Positions 1 to 13,017 of a DNA stretch of 64,000 nt are shown here, in pieces; within the stretch, counting starts at the first letter, position 1; each line of letters starts with the position of its first letter. The notes beneath the pieces were generated by a model, which was given only the letters and a program-made list of their open reading frames with translations, did no database searches and was not told the origin of the DNA. This stretch comes from Azolla caroliniana (taxonomy: Eukaryota > Polypodiophyta): positions 1 through 64,000 of the forward strand of contig JBHGNT010000054.1 of the NCBI GenBank assembly GCA_043228905.1, read 5' to 3'. A program made the position numbers and the translations under genes.

Positions 1-82
1 AGACATGAAGAAAAAAGCAATTTTGAGGTAGGCGTAGACAAGAGCGCCTCACTGACTAAAAATGTTCATAGATGGCTCGTGT

Positions 83-260
83 GATATCGAATTTTGGTGT
101 TTAAACATGCAAATCGAAGGTAACGAAACTAGCCATGATATCGAATTAAAAAATCAAGATTTTGCAACTCAGGTCGAGAGACATGAAGAAAAAAGCAATT
201 TTGAGGAAGGCGTAGACAAGAGCGCCTCACTCACTAAAAATGTTCATAGATGGTTTGTGT
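83..260 (+). repeat. Representative satellite monomer (178 bp), phased on GATATC
   Basis: This unit defines the phase used in the other entries: base 1 is the G of GATATC. Its order is GATATC, a T-rich stretch, GTTTAAAC about 13 bp later, ATGCAAATCGAAGGTAACG, a CATGATAT segment, and an A-rich middle with A-tracts of 4-6. A GAGAGACATGAAG block, the GGCGTAGACAAGAGCG block and ATGTTCATAGATGG then lead into the next GATATC. This particular copy belongs to a subtype with a second GATATC about 53 bp after the first (CATGATATCG instead of CATGATATGG). Variation between monomers is concentrated in the A-rich middle and in the segment just before ATGTTCATAG. The GATATC to GTTTAAAC segment varies least. 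Confidence 0.95.
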
Positions 261-794
261 GATATCGGATTTTGGTGTTTAAACATGCGAATCGAAGGTA
301 ACGAATCTAGCCACGACATGGAATTGAAAAATCAAGATTTTGAAACTCAAGTTGAGAGACATGAAGGAAAAAGCCATTTTGAGGAAGGCGTAGACAAGAG
401 CGACTCAATGAATGAAAATGTTCATAGATGGCTCGTGTGATATCGTATTTTGGTGTTTAAACATGCGAATCGAATGTAACGAATCTAGCCATGATATCGA
501 ATTAAAAAATCAAGATTTTGCAACTCAGGTCGAGAGACATGAAGAAAAAAGCAATTTTGAGGAAGGCGTAGACAAGAGCGCCTCACTGACTGAAAATATT
601 CCTAGATGGCTTGTGTGATATCGGATTTTGGTGTTTAAACATGCGAATCGAAGGTAACGAATTTAGCCATGATATGGAATTGAAAAATCAAGATTTAAAA
701 ACTCAGGTCGAGAGACATAAAGAAAAAAGCAATTTTGAGGAAGCCGTAGACAAGAGCGCCTCACTGACTGAAAATGTTCCTAGATGGCTTGTGT

Positions 795-912
795 GATATC
801 GGATTTTGGTGTTTAAACCTGCGAATCGAGAGACATGAAGAAAAAAGTAATTTTGAGGTAGGCGTAGACAAGAGCGCCTCACTGACTAAAAATGTTCATA
901 GATGGCTCGTGT
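795..912 (+). repeat. Truncated monomer, 118 bp (60 bp internal deletion)
   Basis: The spacing between successive GATATC landmarks drops to 118 bp here. The sequence passes directly from GCGAATCGA to GAGAGACATGAAG near position 829, so the GGTAACG to CTCATATCGA part of the unit is missing. The 5-base word ATCGA occurs at both edges of the lost segment in intact monomers and is kept once here, which fits deletion between short direct repeats. It is the only length change above one base in the first 16 kb. Confidence 0.93.
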
Positions 913-2039
913 GATATCGAATTTTGGTGTTTAAACATGCAAATCGAAGGTAACGAAACTAGCCATGATATCGAATTAAAAAATCAAGATTTTGCAACTC
1001 AGGTCGAGAGATATGAAGAAAAAAGCAATTTTGAGGAAGGCGTAGACAAGAGCGCCTCACTGACTGAAAATGTTCATAGATGGCTTGTGTGATATCGGAT
1101 TTTGGTGTTTAAACATGCGAATCGAAGGTAACGAATCTAGCCATGATATGGAATTGAAAAATCAAGATTTTGAAACTTAAGTCGAGAGACATGAAGTAAA
1201 AAGCAAATTTAAGGAAGCCGTCGACAAGAGCGCCTCAATGAATGAAAATGTTCATAGATTCCTCGTGTGATATCGGATTTTGGTGTTTAAACATGCGAAT
1301 CGAAGGTAACGAATATAGCCATGATATGGAATCGAAAAATCAAGATTTAAAAACTCAGGTCCAGAGACATGAAGTAAAAAGCAAATTTAAGGAAGCCGTC
1401 GACAAGAGCGCCACAATGAATGAAAATGTTCATAGATGGCTTGTGTGATATCGGATTTTGGTGTTTAAACATGCGAATCGAAGGTAACGAATATAGCCAT
1501 GATATGGAATTGAAAAATAAAGATTTTGAAACTCAAGTCGAGAGACATGAAGGAAAAAGCAAATTTGAGGAAGGCGTAGACAAGAGCGCCTCACTCACTA
1601 AAAATGTTCATAGATGGCTTGTGTGATATCGGATTTTGGTGTTTAAACATGCGAATCGAAGGTAACGAATATAGCCACGACATGGAATTGAAAAATCAAG
1701 ATTTTGAAACTCAAGTTGAGAGACATGAAGGAAAAAGCCATTTTGAGGAAGGCGTAGACAAGAGCGACTCAATGAATGAAAATGTTCATAGATGGCTCGT
1801 GTGATATTGTATTTTGGTGTTTAAACATGCGAATCGAATGTAACGAATCTAGCCATGATATCGAATTAAAAAATCAAGATTTTGCAACTCAGGTCGAGAG
1901 ACATGAAGAAAAAAGCAAATTTGAGGAAGGCGTAGACAAGAGCGCCTCACTCACTAAAAATGTTCATAGATGGCTTGTGTGATATCGGATTTTGGTGTTT
2001 AAACATGCGAATCGAAGGTAACGAATATAGCCACGACAT

Positions 2040-4708
2040 GGAATTGAAAAATCAAGATTTTGAAACTCAAGTTGAGAGACATGAAGGAAAAAGCCATTTT
2101 GAGGAAGGCGTAGACAAGAGCGACTCAATGAATGAAAATGTTCATAGATGGCTCGTGTGATATCGTATTTTGGTGTTTAAACATGCGAATCGAATGTAAC
2201 GAATCTAGCCATGATATCGAATTCAAAAATCAAGATTTTGCAACTCAGGTCGAGAGACATGAAGAACAAAGCAAATTTGAGGAAGGCGTAGACAAGAGCG
2301 CCTCACTGACTGAAAATATTCCTAGATGGCTTGTGTGATATCGGATTTTGGTGTTTAAACATGCGAATCGAAGGTAACGAATTTAGCCATGATATGGAAT
2401 TGAAAAATCAAGATTTAAAAACTCAGGTCGAGAGACATAAAGAAAAAAGCAATTTTGAGGAAGCCGTAGACAAGAGCGCCTCACTGACTGAAAATGTTCC
2501 TAGATGGCTTGTGTGATATCGGATTTTGGTGTTTAAACCTGCGAATCGAAGGTAACGAATATAGCCATGATATGGAATTAAAAAATAAACATTTTGATAC
2601 TCATATCGAGAGACATGAAGAAAAAAGCAATTTTGAGGTAGGCGTCGACAAGAGCGCCACAATGAATGAAAATGTTCATAGAATCCTCGTGTGATATCGG
2701 ATTTAGGTTTTTAAACATGCGAATCGAAGGTAACAAAACTAGCCATGATATGGAATTAAAATATCAAGATTTTGAAACTCAGGTTGAGAGAAGTGAAGAA
2801 AAAAGCAATTTTGAGGAAGGCGTAGACAAGTGCGCCTCACTGACTGAAAATGTTCATAGATGGCTCGTGTGATATCGGGTTTTGGTGTTTAAACATGCGA
2901 ATTGAAGGTAACGAATCTAGCCATGATATGGAATTGAAAAATCAAGATTTTGAAACTCAAGTCGAGAGACATGAAGAAAAAAGCAAATTTGAGGAAGGCG
3001 TAGACAAGAGCGACTCAATGAATGAAAATGTTCCTAGATGGCTTGTGTGATATCGGATTTTGGTGTTTAAACCTGCGAATCGAAGGTAACGAATATAGCC
3101 ATGATATGGAATTGAAAAATCAAGATTTAAAAACTCAGGTCCAGAGACATGAAGTAAAAAGCAAATTTAAGGAAGCCGTCGACAAGAGCGCCACAATGAA
3201 TGAAAATGTTAATAGATTCCTCGTGTGATATCGGATTTTGGTGTTTAAACATGCGAATCGAAGGTAACGAAACTAGCCATGATATGGAATTAAAAAATCA
3301 AGATTTTGAAACTCAAGTTGAGAGACATGAAGGAAAAAGCCATTTTGAGGAAGGCGTAGACAAGAGCGACTCAATGAATGAAAATGTTCATAGATGGTTC
3401 GTGTGATATCGTATTTTGGTGTTTAAACATGCGAATCGAAGGTAACGAATCTAGCCATGATATCGAATTAAAAAATCAAGATTTTGCAACTCAGGTCGAG
3501 AAACATGAAGAAAAAAGCAATTTTGAGGAAGGCGTAGACAAGAGCGCCTCACTGACTGAAAATATTCCTAGATGGCTTGTGTGATATCGGATTTTGGTGT
3601 TTAAACATGCGAATCGAAGGTAACGAATTTAGCCATGATATGGAATTGAAAAATCAAGATTTAAAAACTCAGGTCGAGAGACATAAAGAAAAAAGCAATT
3701 TCGAGGAAGCCGTAGACAAGAGCGCCTCACTGACTGAAAATGTTCCTAGATGGCTTGTGTGATATCGGATTTTCGTGTTTAAACCTGCGAATCGAAGGTA
3801 ACGAATATAGCTATGATATGGAATTAAAAAATAAACATTTTGATACTCATATCGAGAGACATGAAGAAAAAAGCAATTTTGAGGTAGGCGTCGACAAGAG
3901 CGCCACAATGAATGAAAATGTTCATAGAATCCTCGTGTGATATCGGATTTAGGTTTTTAAACATGCGAATCGAAGGTAACGAAACTAGCCATGATATGGA
4001 ATTAAAATATCAAGATTTTGAAACTCAGGTTGAGAGAAGTGAAGAAAAAAGCAATTTTGAGGAAGGCGTAGACAAGTGCGCCTCACTGACTGAAAATGTT
4101 CATAGATGGCTCGTGTGATATCGGGTTTTGGTGTTTAAACATGCGAATTGAAGGTAATGAATCTAGCCATGATATGGAATTGAAAAATCAAGATTTTGAA
4201 ACTCAAGTCGAGAGACATGAAGAAAAAAGCAAATTTGAGGAAGGCGTAGACAAGAGCGACTCAATGAATGAAAATGTTCCTAGATGGCTTGTGTGATATC
4301 GGATTTTGGTGTTTAAACCTGCGAATCGAAGGTAACGAATATAGCCATGATATGGAATTGAAAAATCAAGATTTAAAAACTCAGGTCCAGAGACATGAAG
4401 TAAAAAGCAAATTTAAGGAAGCCGTCGACAAGAGCGCCACAATGAATGAAAATGTTAATAGATTCCTCGTGTGATATCGGATTTTGGTGTTTAAACATGC
4501 GAATCGAAGGTAACGAAACTAGCCATGATATGGAATTAAAAAATCAAGATTTTGAAACTCAAGTTGAGAGACATGAAGGAAAAAGCCATTTTGAGGAAGG
4601 CGTAGACAAGAGCGACTCAATGAATGAAAATGTTCATAGATGGCTCGTGTGATATCGTATTTTGGTGTTTAAACATGCGAATCGAAGGTAACGAATCTAG
4701 CCATGATA
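2040..4708 (+). repeat. 7-monomer higher-order repeat, duplicated at 1246 bp offset
   Basis: Monomer types at ~2.04-3.46 kb recur in the same order at ~3.29-4.71 kb, exactly 1246 bp (7 x 178) downstream. Shared diagnostic variants include TTTAGGTTTTTAAAC (near 2702 and 3948), the AAAATATCAAGATTTTG monomer with GAGAGAAGTGAAG, and GACAAGTGCGCC. Only scattered substitutions separate the two copies, for example CGAATGTAAC against CGAAGGTAAC in the first unit and ATAGCCATG against ATAGCTATG near 3810. Edges are approximate, because the flanking monomers are themselves related. Confidence 0.88.
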
Positions 4709-4828
4709 TGGAATTAAAAAATAAAGATTTTGATACTCAGATCGAGAGACATGAAGAAAAAAGCAAATTTGAGGAAGGCGTAGACAAGAGCGCCTCACTG
4801 ACTGAAAATGTTCCTAGATGGCTTGTGT

Positions 4829-5540
4829 GATATCGGATTTTGGTGTTTAAACATGCGAATCGAAGGTCACGAATCTAGCCATGATATGGAATTAAAAAAT
4901 CAAGATTTTGAAACTCAAGTCAAGATACATGACGATAACAGCAATTTTGAGGAAGGCGTAGACAAAAGCGCCTCACTGACTGAATATGTTCATAGATTCC
5001 TCGTGTGATATCGGATTTTGGGGTTTAAACATGCGAATCTAAGGTAACGAATCTAGCCATGATATGGAATTAAAAAATCAAGATTTTGAAACTCAAGCCA
5101 AGATACATGACAAAAACAAGAATTTTGAGGAAGGCGTAGACATGTGCGCCTCACTGACTGAAAATGTTCATAGATGGCTCGTGTGATATCGGATATTGGT
5201 GTTTAAACATGTGAATCGAAGGTAACGAATATAGCAATGATATGGAATTAAAAATTAAACATTTTGATACTCATATCGAGAGACATGAAGAAAAAAGCAA
5301 TTTTGAGGTAGGCGTAGACAAGAGCGCCTCACTGACTAAAAATGTTCATAGATGGCTCGTGTGATATCGAATTTTGGTGTTTAAACATGCAAATCGAAGG
5401 TAACAAAACTAGCCATGATATCGAATTAAAAAATCAAGATTTTGCAACTCAGGTCGAGAGACATGAAGAAAAAAGCAATTTTGAGGAAGGCGTAGACAAG
5501 AGCGCCTCACTGACTGAAAATGTTCATAGATGGCTTGTGT
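4829..5540 (+). repeat. Four-monomer module with divergent 'AAGATACATGACG' monomers (early copy)
   Basis: Two successive monomers replace the usual GAGAGACATGAAG block with CAAGATACATGAC, making them the most divergent subtype seen. They are followed by a monomer with ATGTGAATCG and ATAGCAATGATATGG, then by one with a GATATCGAATTTTGG start and CATGATATCG. This order recurs in full or in part at ~25.2, 28.6, 31.7, 35.2, 40.0, 54.4, 56.6, 59.9 and 63.3 kb. The copy here differs in detail (GACGATAACAGC, GACAAAAACAAG, and GGGGTTTAAAC near 5020), so it looks like an older or separately diverged version. Confidence 0.85.
5130..5310 (+). repeat. Segment shared with ~9.05-9.23 kb (offset 3916 bp)
   Basis: The rare word GACATGTGCGCC (near 5138) and the following monomer with ATAGCAATGATATGG and AAAAATTAAACATTTTG recur near 9054-9180. 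The offset is 3916 bp, which is 22 whole monomers. AAAAATTAAAC instead of AAAAAATAAAC is unique to these two places as far as I can see, so the two segments probably share a recent origin. Confidence 0.75.
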
Positions 5541-6949
5541 GATATCGGATTTTGGTGTTTAAACATGCGAATCGAAGGTAACGAATATAGCCACGACATG
5601 GAATTGAAAAATCAAGATTTTGAAACTCAAGTCGAGAGACATGAAGAAAAAAGCAATTTTGAGGAAGGCGTAGACAAGAGCGCCTCACTGACTGAAAATG
5701 TTCATAGATGGCTCGTGTGATATCGGATTTTGGTGTTTAAACATGAAAATCGAAGGTAACGAATATAGCCATGATATGGAATTGAAAAATCAAGATTTAA
5801 AAACTCTGGTCGAGAGACATAAAGAAAAAAGCAATTTTGAGGAAGCCGTAGACAAGAGCGCCTCACTGACTGAAAATGTTCCTAGATGGCTTGTGTGATA
5901 TCGGATTTTGGTGTTTAAACCTGCGAATCGAAGGTAACGAATATAGCCATGATATGGAATTGAAAAATCAAGATTTTCAAATTCAAGTCGAGAGACATGA
6001 AGGAAAAAGCAAATTTGAGGAAGGCGTAGACAAGAGCGCCTCACTTACTAAAAATGTTCATAGATGGCTCGTGTGATATCGGATTTTGGTGTTTAAACAT
6101 GCGAATCGAAGGTAACGAATCTAGCCATGATATGGAATTAAAAAATCAAGATTTTGAAACTCAAGTCGAGAGACATGAAGGAAAAAGCCATTTTGAGTAA
6201 GGCGTAGACAAGAGCGCCTCACTGAATGAAAATGTTCATAGATGGCTCGTGTGATATCGGATTTTGGTGTTTAAACATGCGAATCGAAGCTAACGAATCT
6301 ATTCATGATATGGAATTAAAAAATAAAGATTTTGATACTCATATCGAGAGACATGAAGAAGAAAGCAATTTTGAGGAAGGCGTAGACAAGAGCGCCTCAC
6401 TGACTGAATATGTTCCTAGATGGCTTGTGTGATATCGGATTTTGGTGTTTAAACATGCGAATCGAAGGTAACGAATATAGCCATGATATGGAATTGAAAA
6501 ATCAAGATTTAAAAACTCTGGTCGAGAGACATAAAGAAAAAAGCAATTTTGAGGAAGGCGTAGACAAGAGCGCCTCACTGACTGAAAATGTTCCTAGATG
6601 GATTGTGTGATATCGGATTTTGGTGTTTAAACCTGCGAATCGAAGGTAACGAATATAGCCATGATATGAAATTGAAAAATCAAGATTTAAAAACTCAGGT
6701 CCAGAGACATGAAGTAAAAAGGAAATTTAAGGAAGGCGTCGACAAGAGCGCCTCAATGGATGAAAAGGTTCATAGATTCCTCGTGTGATATCGGATTTTG
6801 GTGTTTAAACATGCGAATCGAAGGTAACGAATCTAGCCATGATATGGAATTAAAAAATAAAGAATTTGATACTCATATCGAGAGACATGAAGAAAAAAGC
6901 AATTTTGAGGTAGGCGTAGACAAGAGCGCCTCACTGACTAAAAATGTTC

Positions 6950-7680
6950 ATAGATGGCTCGTGTGATATCGAATTTTGGTGTTTAAACATGCAAATCGAA
7001 GGTAACGAAACTAGCCATGATATCGAATTAAAAAATCAAGATTTTGCAACTCAGGTCGAGAGATATGAAGAAAAAAGCAATTTTGAGGAAGGCGTAGACA
7101 AGAGCGCCTCACTGACTGAAAATGTTCATAGATGGCTTGTGTGATATCGGATTTTGGTGTTTAAACATGCGAATCGAAGGTAACGAATCTAGCCATGATA
7201 TGGAATTGAAAAATCAAGATTTTGAAACTTAAGTCGAGAGACATGAAGTAAAAAGCAAATTTAAGGAAGCCGTCGACAAGAGCGCCTCAATGAATGAAAA
7301 TGTTCATAGATTCCTCGTGTGATATCGGATTTTGGTGTTTAAACATGCGAATCGAAGGTAACGAATATAGCCATGATATGGAATCGAAAAATCAAGATTT
7401 AAAAACTCAGGTCCAGAGACATGAAGTAAAAAGCAAATTTAAGGAAGCCGTCGACAAGAGCGCCACAATGAATGAAAATGTTCATAGATTCCTCGTGTGA
7501 TATCGGATTTTGGTGTTTAAACATGCGAATCGAAGGTAACGAATATAGCCATGATATGGAATTGAAAAATAAAGATTTTGAAACTCAAGTCGAGAGACAT
7601 GAAGGAAAAAGCAAATTTGAGGAAGGCGTAGACAAGAGCGCCTCACTTACTAAAAATGTTCATAGATGGCTCGTGTGATA
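6950..7680 (+). repeat. Copy of ~0.90-1.63 kb (offset 6052 bp)
   Basis: Four monomers match those at ~0.90-1.63 kb at an offset of 6052 bp (34 x 178). Shared rare variants are GAGAGATATGAAG (near 1007 and 7059), GAAACTTAAGTCGAG (near 1174 and 7226) and GGAATCGAAAAATC (near 1328 and 7380). One end of the last unit differs (CATAGATGGCTTGTG against CATAGATTCCTCGTG). The exact whole-monomer offset points to in-register duplication. Confidence 0.85.
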
Positions 7681-8419
7681 TCGGATTTTGGTGTTTAAAC
7701 ATGGGAATCGAAGGTAACGAATCTAGCCATGATATGGAATTAAAAAATAAACATTTTGATACTCATATCGAGAGACATGAAGAAAAAAGCAATTTTGAGG
7801 TAGGCGTAGACAAGAGCGCCTCATTGACTAAAAATGTTCATAGATGGCTCGTGTGATATCGGATTTTGGTGTTTAAACATGCAAATCGAAGGTAACGAAA
7901 CTAGCCATGATATCGAATTAAAAAATCAAGATTTTGCAACTCAGGTCGAGAGACATGAAGAAAAAAGCAATTTTGAGGAAGGCGTCGACAAGAGCGCCAC
8001 AATGAATGAAAATGTTCATAGATTCCTCGTGTGATATCGGTATTTGGTGTTTAAACATGCGAATCGAAGGTAACGAATATAGCCATGATATGGAATTGAA
8101 AAATCACGATTTAAAAACTCAGGCCTAGAGACATAAAGTGAAAAGCAAATTTAAGGAAGGTGTCGACAAGAGCGCCACAATGAATGAAAATGCTCATAGA
8201 TTGCTCGTGTGATATCGGATTTTGGTGTTTAAACATGAAAATCGAAGGTAACGAATATAGCCATGATATGGAATTGAAAAATCAAGATTTAAAAACTCTG
8301 GTCGAGAGACATAAAGAAAAAAGCAATTTTGAGGAAGGCGTAGACAAGAGTGCCTCACTGACTGGAAATGTTCCTAGATGGCTTGTGTGATATCGGATTT
8401 TGGTGTTTAAACATGCGAA

Positions 8420-10330
8420 TCGAAGGTAACGAATATAGCCATGATATGGACTTAAAAAATCAAGATTTAAAAACTCTGGTCGAGAGACATGAAGTGAAAA
8501 GCAAATTTCAGGAAGGCGTAGACAAGAGCGCCTCAATGGATGAAAATGTTCATAGATTCCTCGTGTGATATCGGATTTTGGTGTTTAAACATGCGAATCG
8601 AAGGTAACGAATATAACCATGATATGGAATTAAAAAATAAAGATTTTGAAACTCAGGTCGAGAGACATGAAGAAAAAAGCAATTTTGAGGAAGGCGTCGA
8701 CAAGAGCGACTCAATGAATGAAAATGTTCATAGATGGCTCGTGTGATATCGTATTTTGGTGTTTAAACATGCGAATCGAAGGTAACGAATCTAGCCATGA
8801 TATGGATTTAAAAAATAAAGATTTTGATACTCATATTGAGAGACATGAAGAAAAAAGCAAATTTGAGGAAGGCGTAGACAAGAGCGCCTCACTGACTGAA
8901 AATGTTCGTAGATGGCTTGTGTGATATCGGATTTTGGTGTTCAAACATGCGAATCGAAGGTAACGAATATAGCCATGATATGGAATTAAAATATCAAGAT
9001 TTTGAAACTCAGGTCGAGAGAAGTGAAGAAAAAAGCAATTTTGAGGAAGGCGTAGACATGTGCGCCTCACTGACTGAAAATGTTCATAGATGGCTCGTGT
9101 GATATCGGGTTTTGGTGTTTAAACATGTGAATCGAAGGTAACGAATATAGCAATGATATGGAATTAAAAATTAAACATTTTGATACTCATATCGAGAGAC
9201 ATGAAGAAAAAAGCAATTTTGAGGTAGGCGTAGACAAGAGCGCCTCACTGACTGAAAATGTTCCTAGATGGCTTGTGTGATATCGGATTTTGGTGTTTAA
9301 ACATGCGAATCGAAGGTAACGAATATAGCCATGATATGGAATTGAAAAATCAAGATTTAAAAACTCTGGTCGAGAGACATAAAGAAAAAAGCAATTTTGA
9401 GGAAGGCGTAGACAAGAGCGCCTCACTGACTGAAAATGTTCCTAGATGGCTTGTGTGATATCGGATTTTGGTGTTTAAACCTGCGAATCGAAGGTAACGA
9501 ATATAGCCATGATATGGAATTGAAAAATCAAGATTTAAAAACTCAGGTCCAGAGACATGAAGTAAAAAGCAAATTTAAGGAAGCCGTCGACAAGAGCGCC
9601 ACAATAAATGAAAATACTAATAGATTCCTCATGTGATATCGGATTTTGGTGTTTAAACATGCGAATCGAAGGTAACGAAACTAGCCATGATATGGAATTT
9701 AAAAATCAAGATTTTGAAACTCAAGTTGAGAGACATGAAGGAAAAAGCCATTTTGAGGAAGGCGTAGACAAGAGCGACTCACTGACTGAAAATGTTCCTA
9801 GATGGCTTGTGTGATATCGGATTTTGGTGTTTAAACATGCGAATCGAAGGTAACGAATATAGCCATGATATGGAATTAAAAAATCAAGATTTAAAAACTC
9901 TGGTCGAGAGACATGAAGTGAAAAGCAAATTTAAGGAAGGCGTAGACAAGAGCGCCTCAATGGATGAAAATGTTCATAGATTCCTCGTGTGATATCGGAT
10001 TTTGGTGTTTAAACATGCGAATCGAAGGTAATGAATATAGCCATGATATGGAATTAAAAAATAAAGATTTTGAAACTCAGGTCGAGATACATGAAGAAAA
10101 AAGCAATTTTGAGGAAGGCGTCGACAAGAGCGACTCAATGAATGAAAATGTTCATAGATGGCTCGTGTGATATCGTATTTTGGTGTTTAAACATGCGAAT
10201 CGAAGGTAACGAATCTAGCCATGATATGGATTTAAAAAATAAAGATTTTGATACTCATATCGAGAGACATGAAGAAAAAAGCAAATTTGAGGAAGGCGTA
10301 GACAAGAGCGCCTCACTGACTGAAAATGTT
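8420..10330 (+). repeat. 8-monomer offset duplication (1424 bp): ~8.4-8.9 and ~9.8-10.3 kb
   Basis: Three to four monomers at ~8.42-8.90 kb recur at ~9.84-10.33 kb, 1424 bp away (8 x 178). They share the GATATGGATTTAAAAAATAAAG monomer and its neighbours in order. The interval between includes a copy of ~6.41-6.79 kb (offset 2848 bp, 16 monomers). This part of the array is a patchwork of short shared runs rather than one clean higher-order repeat. Confidence 0.78.
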
Positions 10331-11592
10331 CCTAGATGGCTCGTGTGATATCGGGTTTTGGTGTTTAAACATGCGAATCGAAGGTAACGAATATAGCCAT
10401 GATATGGAATTGAAAAATCAAGATTTAAAAACTCAGGTCCAGAGACATGAAGTAAAAAGCAAATTTAAGGAAGCCGTCGACAAGAGCGCCACAATGAATG
10501 AAAATGTTAATAGATTCCTCGTGTGATATCGGATTTTGGTGTTTAAACATGCGAATCGAAGGTAACGAAACTAGCCATGATATGGAATAAAAAAATGAAG
10601 ATTTTCAAACTCAAGTCAAGAGACATGAAGCAAAAAGCAATTTTGAGGAAGGCGTAGACAAGAGCGACTCAATGAATGCAAATGTTCATAGATTCCTCGT
10701 GTGATATCGGATTTTTGTGTTTAAACATGCGAATCGAAGGTAACGAATATAGCCATGATATGGAATCTAAAAATCAAGATTTAAAAACTCAGGTCCAGAG
10801 ACATGAAGTAAAAAGCAATTTTGAGGTAGGCGTAGACAAGAGCGCCTCACTGACTAAAAATTTTCATAGATGGCTCGTGTGATATCCAATTTTGGTGTTT
10901 AAACAAGCAAATCGAAGGTAACGAAACTAGCCATGATATCGAATTAAAAAATCAAGATTTTGCAACTCAGGTCGAGAGACATGAAGAAAAAAGCAATTTT
11001 GAGGAAGGCGTAGACAAGAGCGCCTCACTGACTGAAAATGTTCATAGATGGCTTGTGTGATATCGGATTTTGGTGTTTAAACATGCGAATCGAAGGTAAC
11101 GAATAAAGCCATGATATGGAATTGAAAAATCAAGATTTAAAAACTCAGGTCCAGAGACATAAAGAGAAAAGCAAATTTGAGGAAGACGTAGACAAGAGCG
11201 CCTCACTGAATGAAAATGTTCATAGATGGCTTGTGTGATATCGGATTTTGGTGTTTAAAATTGCGAATCGAAGGTAACGAATATAGCCATGATATGGAAT
11301 TGAAAAATCAAGATTTAAAAACTTTGGTCGAGAGACATGAAGTGAAAAGCAAATTTAAGGAAGGCATAGACAAGAGCACCTCAATGGATGAAAATGTTCA
11401 TAGATTCCTCGTGTGATATCGGATTTTGGTGTTTAAACATGCGAATCGAAGGTAACGAATCTAGTCATGATATGGATTTAAAAAATAAAGATTTTGAAAC
11501 TCAGGTCGAGAGACATGAAGAAAAAAGCAATTTTGAGGAAGGCGTCGACAAGAGCGCCACAATGAATGAAAATGTTCATAGATTCCTCGTGT

Positions 11593-11771
11593 GATATCGG
11601 ATTTTGGTGTTTAAACATGCGAATCGAAGGTAACGAATATAGCCATGATATGGAATTGAAAAAATCAAGATTTAAAAACTCAGGTCGAGAGACATAAAGT
11701 AAAAAGCAAATTTAAGGAAGGTGTCGACAAGAGCGCCACAATGAATGAAAATGCTCATAGATTGCTCGTGT
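11593..11771 (+). repeat. First 179 bp monomer (extra A in the GAATTGAAAAAATC run)
   Basis: From here on a subtype carries six A instead of five after GAATTG, making a 179 bp unit. The same variant starts at about 14087, 15334, 16225, 18875, 21191, 22971, 26303, 29457, 32967, 36655, 36834, 37725, 39507, 41416, 41595, 42486, 44447, 45338, 48010, 50326, 52285, 56202 and 58339. It also occurs inside the 127 bp deletion monomers. None was found before 11.59 kb or after 58.52 kb. It is a convenient lineage marker, since a single-base insertion this widespread has probably spread by duplication rather than arisen repeatedly, although A-run slippage cannot be excluded. Confidence 0.88.
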
Positions 11772-13017
11772 GATATCGGATTGTGGTGTTTAAACATGCG
11801 AATCGAAGGTAACGAATATAGCCATGATATGGAATTGAAAAATCAAGATTTAAAAACTCTAGTCGAGAGACATGAAGTGAGAAGCAAATTTAAGGAAGGC
11901 GTAGACAAGAGCGCCTCAATGGATGAAAATGTTCATAGATTCCTCGTGTGATATCGGATTTTGGTGTTTAAACATGCGAATCAAAGGTAACGAATATAGC
12001 CATGATATGGAATTAAAAAATCAAGATTTTCAAACTCAAGTCGAGAGACATGAAGGAAAAAGCAAATTTGAGGAAGGCGTAGACAAGAGCGCCTCACTTA
12101 CTAAAAATGTTCATAGATGGCTCGTGTGATATCGGATTTTGGTGTTTAAACATGCGAATCGAAGGTAACGAATCTAGCCATCATATGGAATTAAAAAATA
12201 AAGAATTTGAAACTCAGGTCGAGAGACATGAAGAAAAAAGCAATTTTGAGGAAGGCGTCGACAAGAGCGCCACAATGAATGAAAATGCTCATAGATTGCT
12301 CGTGTGATATCGGATTTTGGTGTTTAAACATGCAAATCGAAGGTAACGAAACTAGCCATGATATCGAATTGAAAAATCAAGATTTTGAAACTCAAGTCGA
12401 GAGACATGAAGAAAAAAGCAATTTTGAGGAAGGCGTAGACAAGAGCGCCTCACTTACTAAAAATGTTCATAGATGGCTCGTGTGATATCGGATTTTGGTG
12501 TTTAAACATGCGAATCGAATGTAACGAATCTAGCCATCATATGGAATTAAAAAATAAAGAATTTGATACTCATATCGAGAGACATGAAGAAAAAAGCAAT
12601 TTTGAGGTAGGCGTAGACAAGAGCGCCTCACTGACTAAAAATGTTCATAGATGGCTCGTTTGATATCGGATTTTGGTGTTTAAACATGCAAATCGAAGGT
12701 AACGAAACTAGCCATGATATCGAATTGAAAAATCAAGATTTTGAAACTCAAGTCGAGAGACATGAAGAAAAAAGCAATTTTGAGGAAGGCGTAGACAAGA
12801 GCGCCTCACTGACTGAAAATGTTCCTAGATGGCTTGTGTGATATCGGATTTTGGTGTTTGAACCTGCGAATCGAAGGTAACGAATATAGCCATGATATGG
12901 AATTGAAAAATCAAGATTTAAAAACTCAGGTCCAGAGACATGAAGTCAAAAGCAAATTTAAGGAAGCCGTCGACAAGAGCGCCACAATGAATGAAAATAC
13001 TAATAGATTGCTCGTGT
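11772..13017 (+). repeat. 7-monomer block related to the next higher-order repeat (1246 bp)
   Basis: Its first monomers (GAAGTGAGAAGC type, then the GAATCAAAGGTAACG type, then a CCATCATATGG type) match the opening of the units at 13.02, 14.27 and 15.51 kb in the same order. Its remaining four monomers differ, including a second CCATCATATGG monomer and one with CTCGTTTGATATCGG. It is best read as a related but rearranged version of the 7-mer that follows. Confidence 0.78.
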
